DNA of 64,000 nt, taken from Melastoma dodecandrum. Its lineage: Eukaryota > Streptophyta > Magnoliopsida > Myrtales > Melastomataceae. The stretch is from contig JARUPY010000393.1 in the NCBI GenBank assembly GCA_029817715.1, positions 62,001 through 126,000 on the forward strand, in the 5' to 3' direction. This document shows positions 1-8,307 of the stretch, piece by piece. The notes below the pieces were generated by a model. The model searched no databases. It was not told where the DNA came from and saw nothing but the letters and a program-made list of their open reading frames with translations. Within the stretch, counting starts at the first letter, position 1; every line of letters begins with the position of its first letter. The translations under genes and the position numbers were made by a program.

Positions 1-983
1 GTGACCGCGCGTTTGACGATATCGAGCATGTGCGTGACGGCATGGTCCTGGCCTTTGACGCGCGCTTGAAGCGTCGCCGTGCCGTTTCGAACCTTCGTGC
101 GATCGATCCGCCGCCAGGGATCATCGCTCACACCTACCTTGTAACGCCGAACAGCGTCGCCGATCGCTGCAAGACCAATGCCCTCGCTTCGGGCGAGTTG
201 CGCGATGGCTGACATGTCGACCAGCAGCATTCCGTCCGTGCCATCGACGAAGGCACCTACGGCGGACTCCCTCTCGTCCGTGCGCGCCTCGGCATGGCCA
301 GCGAGGCTTCTCAGCAGGACCCGCGCAAGAACACTGCGTGCGAGATTGTCGGGTTTACCGACCGGGATGTGCCTGATCCGGGGATTGTCGATCAAAAACC
401 AATCCGGCAGATCGCCTTCCTTTTCGACGACCCAGACAATGGAGTTAAAAAATGGGCGCGGCGGCGTTCCAATCGGCCGGGAGCGCGTGACGTGGGAGAC
501 GACGAGCGCCTGCATGAAGGCTTGATGCTCTGCGGCACTCAGGGCGTCGTTGCGAATGATCAGTCTCGACGCGAAGTCGATCAGCAGAGCGATCGGCTCA
601 CCGGATCTCGCCGCGATCCGCGCAAGTGTCGTCGCGAGCAGTTCGATCCCGGCGGGCGCATGTCCCTGCGCATCCGGCTGCAGGCCCAGCGCCGCCATCG
701 CGCTCAAGGCAGTTTGGAGCTCCTCTCCCGGCGCCAGCAGAGGGCGAAAGCCGTTTACGGGGTCGAAGTAGAGCACAACGGCGAAGCCCGCTTCCCGCAG
801 TTCGCTCTGTAGCGCCGCCGCGAGCGAGACAGGGACAGGCGCCCCCGGCGTCACTTCCAACAGCTGATGATCCCGTACATTGCCGGATACGACGAACTGT
901 GGCTTCAGTGGTAGAAAGCGCCGTAAGTCACGCAACCAGCGTGGCTTTTCTGCTACTTGCACAATTAAGACCGGATTCGTCAC
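1..983 (-). CDS. Clp/Hsp100-like AAA+ ATPase, N-terminal part (runs off the left edge)
   Basis: An open frame of 327 codons on the minus strand starts at a GTG at 983; an in-frame TGA lies about 50 bases upstream, so the start cannot be much earlier. Residues 1-300 resemble a degenerate AAA+ module: a beta strand followed by FVVSGNVRD, a hydrophobic strand ending LLIDF where Walker B would sit, and a sensor-like strand SIVWVVEKEGDLPDWF. The visible part ends VKGQDHAVTHMLDIVKRAV, the linker that precedes the second, active AAA_2 module in ClpA/ClpB-type proteins; the Walker A would lie outside the window. A two-module ATPase is therefore inferred. Substrate and partners are unknown. Other readings are a MoxR-like or defence-associated ATPase. 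Confidence 0.6.
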   Translation of the reverse strand, partial: MTNPVLIVQVAEKPRWLRDLRRFLPLKPQFVVSGNVRDHQLLEVTPGAPVPVSLAAALQSELREAGFAVVLYFDPVNGFRPLLAPGEELQTALSAMAALGLQPDAQGHAPAGIELLATTLARIAARSGEPIALLIDFASRLIIRNDALSAAEHQAFMQALVVSHVTRSRPIGTPPRPFFNSIVWVVEKEGDLPDWFLIDNPRIRHIPVGKPDNLARSVLARVLLRSLAGHAEARTDERESAVGAFVDGTDGMLLVDMSAIAQLARSEGIGLAAIGDAVRRYKVGVSDDPWRRIDRTKVRNGTATLQARVKGQDHAVTHMLDIVKRAV

Positions 984-1181
984 GCTCTTCGGCTCTGCTA
1001 CGCCAAGGTACCGATAATATATTCACAGGTATCTGAATGCATCAACAACCGTCAAATCCAGCGTTGTAACAGATCAGGCAATTCTCAAGCTTCGGGTAAA
1101 ACGCATCGCGTCTCCAGCGTTGCCTTCGGGAACATGAGCAGTCTGCGCCGCACATCCTAGAAGTCCTACATAACCCAGGGT

Positions 1182-1658
1182 TTATACCGACCGTTGGTCC
1201 ACACCCACCGGCGGGATGTCCGACGCCTCCCGCAATCGTGCTTCACGTCGACGTTGCCGCTCTGCGGGTGTGATCGCGGTTGGTCCATTGCTCTGCGCCT
1301 CGGCCGCTTCGTCGTGCCAGAGCAGCAGCCCCAGGCCGAGCATCAGCGGGCTCACGCCCGTCTCCTCGTCGATGTCAGCAGCCAGCGCCACAAGGCGCTC
1401 CATGCGCCTCCCCGCCTCGTCGGCCCCCAGAGGCACCGGCTCCGCGCTCGACCAGTCGTCGCGCAGCGCCAGGACAGCCTCGCTGAAGGCGACCCTCCCG
1501 CCCCGGGACAAGGCGTCCCGAACCGCGAGGGCCGGAGCGGCGAAGCTGAGATACCCGCTTCGCCGATCCGACGGCAGGTTGAGAAGCCGGTTCCACCGGC
1601 TCACATCCCGCAGCGGCGCAGCCAGCTCCTCAAGGGAGCGCGCCACGATCACTCCCAC
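1182..1658 (-). CDS. Hypothetical protein, coupled to the 569-residue gene upstream
   Basis: This 158-residue protein is not recognised. It is mostly helical in appearance, with no signal peptide, membrane segment or cysteine, a Leu/Ala-rich centre (LMLGLGLLLWHDE near 105-117) and a basic Gln/Arg-rich segment near 132-145. Its ATG overlaps the last 10 bases of the preceding gene, which implies translational coupling and a shared function. High GC3 matches its neighbours and supports real coding. Confidence 0.6.
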   Translation of the reverse strand: MGVIVARSLEELAAPLRDVSRWNRLLNLPSDRRSGYLSFAAPALAVRDALSRGGRVAFSEAVLALRDDWSSAEPVPLGADEAGRRMERLVALAADIDEETGVSPLMLGLGLLLWHDEAAEAQSNGPTAITPAERQRRREARLREASDIPPVGVDQRSV

Positions 1659-3358
1659 GCGTTCGGATCGATGTCCGGATCACGGGTGATCACGGCCATG
1701 TCGTCCGTGGTGCCGAAGTCGTCACCCATCTCGATCCCGATCTCGGGGAGCGGCAGAACCGTGCCGTCCTTCAAGGTCGGCTCCGGCGACTGCACATTCT
1801 CCCACTGTGCGTCGGAGAGCAGCCACTCCGGTGGACGACCCTGAGAAGACAGGTTCACAGGCCCCGTCAGGTCCCCACCCTTCCCGAACCGCTCCAGCAG
1901 ATCCAGCCGCGACAGTCCCGCCGGCCAGGGCAGCTTGTCTAGGATCCGGGTCCGGTAGAACTCCAGATCGGCGTTGACCATCCCCAGCAGCCAGTTGTGG
2001 TCCGCGTAGCAGAACACGATCCACCGGACGCTGCGATCGAGGTCGGACTGCACCATTGAGGCCGGCTCGAAGGTCATTTCGCCCACCGCGAGCCTATCCA
2101 TCAGGCCCTTGATCAGATTCCGACGCGCCACCGCATACGGCCACATCCGCCGCCGCACGCGCTCGGGATCGCGGACCAAGAGGTCGATGTACATCCGGTT
2201 CTTCGCGACGAGCTGCTGCATCGAGCCGCCCGCCCGACGCACCTCGCCCCGCCAGCTGTCCTCCGGCATATCCCGCTCCCGCGTGAAGAACCGCGGCGGC
2301 GGACGATCCCGGTACTGCGACGGGTCGAAACCCTCCGGCTTCGGGAACATCGCCGGACCCGCGAGCAGACGCGCCTCCTCGTCGGTCAGGTCCTCCGGAC
2401 GCTTGTCGATCTCCGTCCCGAAGGTGATGAACTCCGCCAGCATCTCCGGCACCGGCACGTTCGGATCCTTGACCCAGCCATCCGCCCAGGTCGGATCGTA
2501 GCCCGCCGGAAGCCGCCGGGGATCGCGCCGCTTCGCCCGCGCGGCCAGAACCTCCGGGGAGAAGATGTCGAGCACCTTGTCGGTGACCATGCCGACCTCC
2601 GTCAGGCCGACCTCATCCTCCTCCGGCCGATCGACGTCGCCCAGGATGTCGGCCACCTCCCGCGTCAGCGCTGGCAGGATGACCGGCGCGGCGAGCGGCG
2701 GCTCCACCACCGCCTCCGCAGGCACCTCCACCTCCGGCACCACGATCTCGCTCGCCGGCGCGAGCGCCACGGGGTCGCTCGCGGTGACGACCGACAGGCC
2801 AGTCTCCACCGCCTCTGAAGCCGCTCCCGCGATCGCCCCCGTCGCCTCGGGTGCGACAGACGCCGGCACGCGCTGCCGGGACGCTGCGCTGCGGCCGCGC
2901 TTATTGGCAGCCCGCTTGCCCGAAGACCGGCGCTCGCCGGACGCCGCACGCTCCGCATCCGAGCGCGGCTGCGCCGGAGAGCCGTCCTTGCGCGGACGGC
3001 CCCGACCCCGCTTGCCCGGGACGTTGGCGAGATCCTCCACCGGCATCGGGTAGCGCTTCAGCATCTCGGGAAGGCGATCCCCGACGTAGTGACCCCGGTC
3101 ATCGAGCATGAACTCCAGGCGCGCCTTGCTGACGGTCGCCTCGCGCGTCCGCGCTTCCAGACGCGCCAAAGCCTCCTGGGCCAGGCGCTGCGCCTCCTCA
3201 AGCTCCGCTGCGATCCGCTTGCGCTCGTCCGCCTCGGACAGGATCACGCGATCGATCCGGGCCAGCGCCGTCTTCGGGCGCTCGCATCCGTGATGATAGC
3301 GGTACCGCTCCCGGTGCCCCCGCGCTCTCGCCGCCGGCATCGCCAACTCCGAACCCAC
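1649..3358 (-). CDS. Hypothetical DNA-binding-like protein with AT-hook-type motif
   Basis: The 569-residue protein has three visible parts. Residues about 30-110 form a charged coiled-coil-like segment (ADERKRIAAELEEAQRLAQE). A basic linker follows with GKRGRGRPRKDG near 114-125, a classic AT-hook-like core, then an Ala/Pro/Val-rich low-complexity stretch to about 240. The C-terminal half (about 260-569) is ordered and rich in Trp, Pro and Asp, with no recognised fold. It heads a two-gene unit transcribed away from the repeat-rich non-coding stretch at 3365-5000, so a role in plasmid maintenance or binding of that DNA is possible, but this is inference from position only. No replication-initiator motif was found. 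Confidence 0.65.
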   Translation of the reverse strand: MGSELAMPAARARGHRERYRYHHGCERPKTALARIDRVILSEADERKRIAAELEEAQRLAQEALARLEARTREATVSKARLEFMLDDRGHYVGDRLPEMLKRYPMPVEDLANVPGKRGRGRPRKDGSPAQPRSDAERAASGERRSSGKRAANKRGRSAASRQRVPASVAPEATGAIAGAASEAVETGLSVVTASDPVALAPASEIVVPEVEVPAEAVVEPPLAAPVILPALTREVADILGDVDRPEEDEVGLTEVGMVTDKVLDIFSPEVLAARAKRRDPRRLPAGYDPTWADGWVKDPNVPVPEMLAEFITFGTEIDKRPEDLTDEEARLLAGPAMFPKPEGFDPSQYRDRPPPRFFTRERDMPEDSWRGEVRRAGGSMQQLVAKNRMYIDLLVRDPERVRRRMWPYAVARRNLIKGLMDRLAVGEMTFEPASMVQSDLDRSVRWIVFCYADHNWLLGMVNADLEFYRTRILDKLPWPAGLSRLDLLERFGKGGDLTGPVNLSSQGRPPEWLLSDAQWENVQSPEPTLKDGTVLPLPEIGIEMGDDFGTTDDMAVITRDPDIDPNAWE

Positions 3359-3419
3359 TTCGACCTACGGCCAAGATTCTACGGGTCCGGGTGAAAGCCT
3401 GTCAATTTTAGCAAACCGC

Positions 3420-4000
3420 GAAATGGCAGCCAGCCGCCACACTCCGGAGAGGCCCTGGCAGGCCCCGGACCGCGCATATTCGCGGCGGGATTTGGCAGCC
3501 CAACCCCCGGATGAGGGACCGCCCGCAGCCCCTCCAGGTCCGGCGCATCGCCTCCCTTGGCGAGGGGCCGGATCACCGCAACACCCTATCGTCTGTGGCC
3601 TATTCCATCCTGACGATATTGGTAGCCCCACCCCGCCGGTGGGCCACCAAGGGCTGCCAATTCCATAACATCCCGCCTTGCAGCCCACGGTCTGCGCCAA
3701 AAGCCATAGCCCCTATTTGGCAGCCCACCCATCACCCATCAGGCCTAAATCGGCTGTGGGTAATTGGCACCATCGCTGTGCGCCCGTGTGCGCCATATAC
3801 GTCCTGCATATTTGGCAGCACCGAGTCTGGCGCGCTGCGAAGGTTTTCGCTGACGGTAATTGGCATCCAGCCTATACCGCTCATATCGTTCGCTAAAACG
3901 ACAATCCCGCCTCAGTGTATAGGGCCCCCGTGTGAGCACGGATCCAAACCCCTGGAGTAGGTAAATCCGTCGTCGTGCCGCGCCGGAAATTGGCCTCATC
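3420..4000. repeat. Dispersed TTGGCAGCC-type repeats
   Basis: At least eight related sites share a core close to ATTTGGCAGCCC: 3424-3430 (TGGCAGC), 3491-3500 (TTTGGCAGCC), 3618-3628 (ATTGGTAGCCC), 3651-3662 (reverse orientation), 3714-3730 (TATTTGGCAGCCCACCC), 3761-3771 (TAATTGGCACC), 3808-3820 (ATATTTGGCAGCA), 3857-3868 (TAATTGGCATCC), with a weaker one at 3988-3998. Spacing is irregular (about 25-130 bases), so this is not a classic iteron ladder. The sites fill the start of a 1.6 kb stretch with no convincing gene, between divergent gene sets. Binding sites for a regulator, replication or partition protein are plausible. Confidence 0.6.
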
Positions 4001-5002
4001 GCGGTACCCCAATGGCCACGCTCCCATGTCGCGATAGAGGCGGCTCACCTGTGATCCGAAGCCGTCATGCCCGAGAGCCGGCAAGGCAGATTGAGGTCCC
4101 GAATATTCGTGTTCACCCCTGGGCGAACCTCCTCGGCGGGACCGATCTCGACCTCCACACACCACCAAGGCCAGCGGTTGAGGCCCTCGATGTCGGAATC
4201 GGTGCCTCAGGCCCCCAATCCGACCCTTCGGACTGCCCGATCGAGGCGACCCGACGGGCATTTCCGGCCCCCAAACCAGGGTCTGGATGGGCCGGGAGCT
4301 ACCCAGAAGGACGATCCCAGAAGAGACCCAGAAGGACCCTGGATCCGACGATCCAGGTCTCGCATGCTCGATGGCTCAATTCCTCAGTTTTTGTGCACCC
4401 TGCGGGCGCAGCAAAAACTGACGGCCCCTCCGGGCCGATTTCGGTATCCATCCCAGCCTCCCTGTTCGATCAAACGGGCGTCCCCGTTTCCGATCTTCCC
4501 GCCCCTCGCCATGCCTACGCATGGGAGTTCGTGAGACCCCGCTTGGGTCCACTGGCAACGGGATCGGTCGCGCAAGCCTTCGCTCGCTCTTCCTTGCAGG
4601 GTCGCCGGATCAAGCTGCCGCTTCGGATCCTGCTTAGGGACGGCGGGACAGCCCCGAACCTGATGCCACCCGACCGCTGCCGGTCATCCGTGGTGGGACC
4701 TGCCATTCGTGCCAACAGCCCAGGACCTGTAGCGCTGGATCGTGCCGACTTGATCACTGGCGGCCTGTAGATGGTGACGCGCGATTATCTTAGGTTGGAC
4801 GATGGGCGGGTGGCACTCGCTAGGAGATTGGAACGAGCAAGGACAAAAACGGCAATGGGAAAGTCTGGCGAAGGCACCTTCGCTCAAAACCCCGAAATGA
4901 CCTGACGACGGGATGACGGAGGGCGGCGCTCGCACAGCGTCCGCCCGAGGTCGGCGAGGCTCCTTCGATCCTCTGACCCCGCATCACGAAAGTCCCCAAA
5001 CC
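4001..5002. other. Non-coding stretch between divergent gene sets
   Basis: No convincing gene is seen. A 252-codon frame at 4012-4770 exists, but it has poor codon bias and a Pro/Arg/Ser-rich composition typical of chance frames in GC-rich DNA. Apart from the hairpin cluster at 4302-4437, this stretch holds only the leader of the ExoVII-like genes. Confidence 0.5.
4302..4437. repeat. Clustered short direct repeats and three hairpins
   Basis: Three copies of CCCAGAAG lie at 4302-4309, 4316-4323 and 4328-4335. They are followed by a hairpin with 7 bp arms (CCTGGAT at 4338-4344, ATCCAGG at 4351-4357), a 10 bp perfect inverted repeat (TCAGTTTTTG at 4384-4393, CAAAAACTGA at 4412-4421) and a GC hairpin (CGGCCC at 4422-4427, GGGCCG at 4432-4437). 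The stacking of structures within 140 bases resembles an origin, a transfer or partition site, or back-to-back terminators; the sequence alone does not decide. Confidence 0.5.
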
Positions 5003-5956
5003 ATGACAGATCACGACGCGCCCTTCGGCGCGAACGAGCCCGCCTGCGCGCTTGTCCCGACCGGCCTGTGGGTCCGCGCCCAGGTCCGGCAATCGCGCCG
5101 ACACCGGGACGGGCTGCTACTCGCGCTCGAGCCGCTCGATCCGCATCGCCCAGGCCGGCTCAGCGCCGTCCTCTCCGGCCCCTTCCTGCGCCAGATCGAG
5201 GCGGCCTCGGGCGTCCTGCTCGACCCAGACCACCTCGTGGGCGAGCACACCCTGCTGCTCACCCTCGTGGTCGATCCGCTGCTCGGCCTGACCGGGCAGG
5301 TGCTCGGGCTCGAGCGCGGCGCCTTCCTCCAGGCTTGGCGCGAGCAGGATCGGACAGCGCGGGCGGCACTGGAAGCGGATGGACTGTGGGACCGCCAACG
5401 CGGCTTTCCAGTCCCGCAGAAGCTCAGGCGGGTCGTGCTGATCGAGCCGGATGACGGCGCGCCCCACCCGCTAAGGGCGACGCTCGCTCGCTGGTACGAC
5501 CAGGGCCTGCTCGAGCTGATCCGCCTGCCCGTCGCCTACGAGGAGCCGGGCTCGCTCAGTGCGCTGCACGAGGCCTTCGGGGCGGCCTACGATCAGTGGG
5601 ACTGGGGCACCCTCGACGCGGTCGTGGTCGAGCCGGGCCTCGGCTTCGCCCACCGCGTGCTCTCGGACGAGGGCCTGATGCGCCGCATTGCGGTGCTCCC
5701 GGTGCCAGTGCTGTTCCGTCGGGCCGGCGCGCCGACGCTGCTCGACGGCGTGGCCTTCCGCGCCTGCGAGACCGCCGAGGCGCTGCTCGCCGACCTTACC
5801 GAGATCCTGCGCGGCGAACTCCGCACCGGAGGCTACGCCCGCCTCGCGGCGATCGTCCGCACGATCGGCCCTGATCCGGCCGCCTCCGCGCCTGCATCAG
5901 CGTCCGACGCTCCCGCCGATCCGAGACACGCCCGTCAGGGACCTTTGTTCGACTGA
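5003..5956 (+). CDS. Exonuclease VII large-subunit-like protein, N-terminal half only
   Basis: The 317-residue protein (from the ATG at 5003; an ATG at 4913 would add 30 residues of unlikely composition) matches the first half of XseA. An OB-fold begins near GLWVRAQVRQS, and a strand-helix segment LEADGLWDRQRGFPVPQKLRRVVLIEPDDG corresponds to the 'EGLFD..RK.PLP' and following strand of XseA. It then diverges and lacks the canonical RGGGS and GHETD catalytic segments, so it is unlikely to be a complete nuclease. It is followed after 148 bases by a second XseA-like gene that carries those segments. A split or heteromeric ExoVII-like complex acting on single-stranded DNA is inferred. Confidence 0.6.
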   Translation: MTDHDAPFGANEPACALVPTGLWVRAQVRQSRRHRDGLLLALEPLDPHRPGRLSAVLSGPFLRQIEAASGVLLDPDHLVGEHTLLLTLVVDPLLGLTGQVLGLERGAFLQAWREQDRTARAALEADGLWDRQRGFPVPQKLRRVVLIEPDDGAPHPLRATLARWYDQGLLELIRLPVAYEEPGSLSALHEAFGAAYDQWDWGTLDAVVVEPGLGFAHRVLSDEGLMRRIAVLPVPVLFRRAGAPTLLDGVAFRACETAEALLADLTEILRGELRTGGYARLAAIVRTIGPDPAASAPASASDAPADPRHARQGPLFD

Positions 5957-6104
5957 CGCCGTCCCACTGCCGATCCGGCTGCCCGCACCAAGGCGGCCGG
6001 ATCCACTCCCTTCAGTCACCTCGTCTCACGCTGCTCCTCGACCCTCCGCATGCGAGCCCGCGCGCTCGCGACATCCTCACCCCAACACGGATCCCGACAC
6101 TCCC

Positions 6105-7787
6105 ATGCGTCATCACAGATTCCACCACGGGCCGGACACACCGCCCCGACCGCCGCGATCGGCCTCACTGCCGGACGGCGCCCGCCGAAGCCTGCCCGAT
6201 GCGGGCGATGCGGTTCACTCCGAGGCGCCGGTCGTCGACGAGTTGCGCGACCTGATCGGTTGGCTGCGCCAGCGCCTGCGCGGCGAGCACACGGTGCGCG
6301 CGAGCGTGCTTACCGTCGAGCCGAACGGGCAAGACGGCTATCTCATCCTGCTCGGCGAGGCCGAGGCCCGCCTCACCAACGATCCGCCCCGGCTGAAAGC
6401 CCGGGTCGATGCGGCCGAACTCGCTCAGATCCGGGCCGAGCACGGCCCGGACTTCGATCCCGCCGGGCTCGTCAACCGCACGGTCACGCTCAGCTTGCGC
6501 ACTAGCCTGCGCCAGCGCTTCGGCCGCGGGGCCGGCGTCCAGGCCAAGGTCATGGGCTTGCTCTCCATCGGTCAGGTCCCGCTCGAGGCCGATCTCGACC
6601 GTGAGCGCACACTGCAGCGTCTGCGTCTGGAAGGGCGGCGCTTCGGACCTAAGACTTGGAGCGAGCCGGAGGATCCCTGTCATATCGCCCTCGTCGTCTC
6701 CGAGCACGGCGAGGTCCGCCGCGACGTCGATCACGTGCTGCAGCCGCTGGAAGAGGCCCGGCTGATCCGGCTCCACCGGGTCTGGGCAATCTTCGAGGGT
6801 GCGGGGGCGGAGCGCTCGCTCAGCGAGGCCTTCGCCCGGGTGGCGGACCTGAACCGTGAGCACGGCGTCTCAGCGACGCTGGTCTGCCGGGGCGGCGGAC
6901 CGGTCGAGGCGTTTCGGCCTTTCAACGCTTTCGGGACAGCGAACGCCGCCGCGCACCCTGAGGTTCCGAACCTCATCACGGGCCTCGGCCACGCCGGCAC
7001 ACCGCGCACCGCGCTTGACGCGGTGGCGGCGCGATCGGAGCCGACCCCGACGGCGGCGGCGATGCGGGTGCGCCAGCTCGTCGAGCGCACCGGGACCCGG
7101 GCCGAGCGGGCGTTGGCGGCACTCGATGCCGCGATCGAGCAGGAGTTGGAGACGGCTGGCCGCATCGCCCTGGCCCGGGCCGGGAACGCCTTCGATCGGG
7201 CACTGCGCGATCTCGCCGACCGGGCCGACGATCGGCTGCGTCAGCTCGGCCAAGTGGTCGAGCAGAGCCTGCTCGCCAACCTCGCCGCAGCCACCGGTGT
7301 CAGCGCGAAGTCAGCATTAGCTGCCGTTACCGCCGGGGCCACCCCGCTCAATGAGGCTGCCCTGCTCGAAGAGACCGGGGAGGATCTCCTGAGCGAGGCC
7401 CTGACGCTAGTGATCGCGGCCGAGACGGGCCGGATCGTCATCACGGCCGAGCAGGCCCGCGCCGAGACAGACCTGCTGCTGCACTTCCCGGACGGCGTCG
7501 TACCCGCCCGGGTTCGAACCCCGAAACATGGCCATCCCCTCTGCAACCACCCACTGATCCACCACGAGGAGAACCCCAGCATGACCACGACCCGTACCGA
7601 CATGACCGCAGCGCCCGAGACGCCGAGCTTCCTCTCGGCGGTGAGGCGCATCGAGGCGCTGACGCAGGAGATCCGCCGCGAGGGTCTCTGCGCCTTCGAG
7701 AAGGCGGAGGCCGCCTACGTGGAAGTGCAGGAGCTGCGCACCGTGCTGACCGCGCGCATCGCCGACCTGCGTCGTCGCAGCGCGTAG
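6105..7787 (+). CDS. Divergent XseA-like nuclease subunit with C-terminal XseB-like segment
   Basis: The start at 6105 (561 residues) was chosen because the frame upstream overlaps the preceding gene. An OB-like region spans about 50-160. The nuclease core shows CRGGGPVEAFRPFN (261-274), matching the XseA RGGGS/FN motif, then GLGHAGTPRTALDAVA (293-308) where XseA has GHETD, then PTPTAAA, followed by a long helical region. The Glu and Asp of GHETD are replaced, so ordinary ExoVII activity is doubtful. Residues 493-561 (RIEALTQEIRREGLCAFEKAEAAY...) look like a small-subunit helix pair, in frame with no stop between. Family knowledge: ExoVII is a large/small subunit complex degrading single-stranded DNA. 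Confidence 0.65.
   Translation: MRHHRFHHGPDTPPRPPRSASLPDGARRSLPDAGDAVHSEAPVVDELRDLIGWLRQRLRGEHTVRASVLTVEPNGQDGYLILLGEAEARLTNDPPRLKARVDAAELAQIRAEHGPDFDPAGLVNRTVTLSLRTSLRQRFGRGAGVQAKVMGLLSIGQVPLEADLDRERTLQRLRLEGRRFGPKTWSEPEDPCHIALVVSEHGEVRRDVDHVLQPLEEARLIRLHRVWAIFEGAGAERSLSEAFARVADLNREHGVSATLVCRGGGPVEAFRPFNAFGTANAAAHPEVPNLITGLGHAGTPRTALDAVAARSEPTPTAAAMRVRQLVERTGTRAERALAALDAAIEQELETAGRIALARAGNAFDRALRDLADRADDRLRQLGQVVEQSLLANLAAATGVSAKSALAAVTAGATPLNEAALLEETGEDLLSEALTLVIAAETGRIVITAEQARAETDLLLHFPDGVVPARVRTPKHGHPLCNHPLIHHEENPSMTTTRTDMTAAPETPSFLSAVRRIEALTQEIRREGLCAFEKAEAAYVEVQELRTVLTARIADLRRRSA
7566..7583 (+). promoter_or_regulatory. Internal ribosome binding site before the XseB-like segment
   Basis: GAGGAG followed nine bases later by an in-frame ATG at 7581 sits inside the XseA-like frame. 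It could give a separate 68-residue small subunit as well as, or instead of, the fusion. The preceding residues (HPLCNHPLIHHEENPS) look like translated leader rather than protein, which favours an independent start after loss of the large-subunit stop codon. Confidence 0.5.
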
Positions 7788-8140
7788 TCGGGAGCGGCGC
7801 CACCGACGAGCCTAATAGCGCACGCGGTGACGCTTCCGTGATCAAAATCGAAGAAGCCGTTCCCTTAGGATGCGATGCCACACAGGCATGGGTACGGTAC
7901 CAAACCCCGTGCGGATACATCGGACGGCAGCCCTATGAACCGAAACCTCGATTCGCGGCGGGAAGGCCCGCTAGGGTAAATCCTGCTCAGCGAGGGTTCG
8001 GACTGAGCCAAGCCGAGAACCACCTGTCCACTCTTGGACAGGCCTCTGAGAATGCGAACATTCGGCACGTTCCAAATGAATGCCTCAGTTTGACCCGTTG
8101 CGGACCTTTGGAAGGTCCGCTTGCAGGAGGTCTGATCTAC

Positions 8141-8185
8141 CCCGAATGACCGAAAGTGGCCGAAAGCAGCTGGTCCGCTTCCAAG
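8141..8185. repeat. Intergenic repeat copy, reverse orientation
   Basis: The stretch holds GAATGACCG followed by GGCCGAAAGCAGCTGGTCCGC, related to the copies at 25941-26025 and 46018-46095 (CGGTCATTC and GGCCGATAGCGGCTGGTCTGC). The rest of 7788-8257 shows no convincing gene. Confidence 0.45.
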
Positions 8186-8257
8186 CAGAGCCGTCAAAAG
8201 AGCGGACGGCCTCCTATCGACCCAACACAGTCGCCTATGCAATTAGGGGCGCATCCC

Positions 8258-8280
8258 GTAAGCAGCCATTCGCTGCTTAC
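8258..8280. terminator. Hairpin, 9 bp perfect stem
   Basis: GTAAGCAGC (8258-8266), a 5-base loop, then GCTGCTTAC (8272-8280). There is no T-tract. It could end transcription from the ExoVII-like genes or be part of the local repeat. Confidence 0.35.
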
Positions 8281-8307
8281 AACGAGTTTCCTGCCGAAGA
8301 TTGGCTA

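Noticed and set aside
3420..4000. Classic iteron origin
   Set aside because: Repeats are irregularly spaced and no replication-initiator gene was recognised nearby, so I report dispersed sites only.
4012..4770. 252-codon open frame in the repeat-rich stretch
   Set aside because: Composition is Pro/Arg/Ser-rich with no motif, no good ribosome site, and third-position GC lacks the local bias; it is a chance frame in GC-rich DNA.
7510..7521. GGGTTCGAACCC resembling a tRNA T-loop
   Set aside because: The sequence is simply palindromic. No acceptor, D or anticodon arm can be formed around it.
8258..8280. CRISPR-like palindromic repeat
   Set aside because: A single hairpin with no repeated units or spacers; no CRISPR array was seen anywhere in the window.
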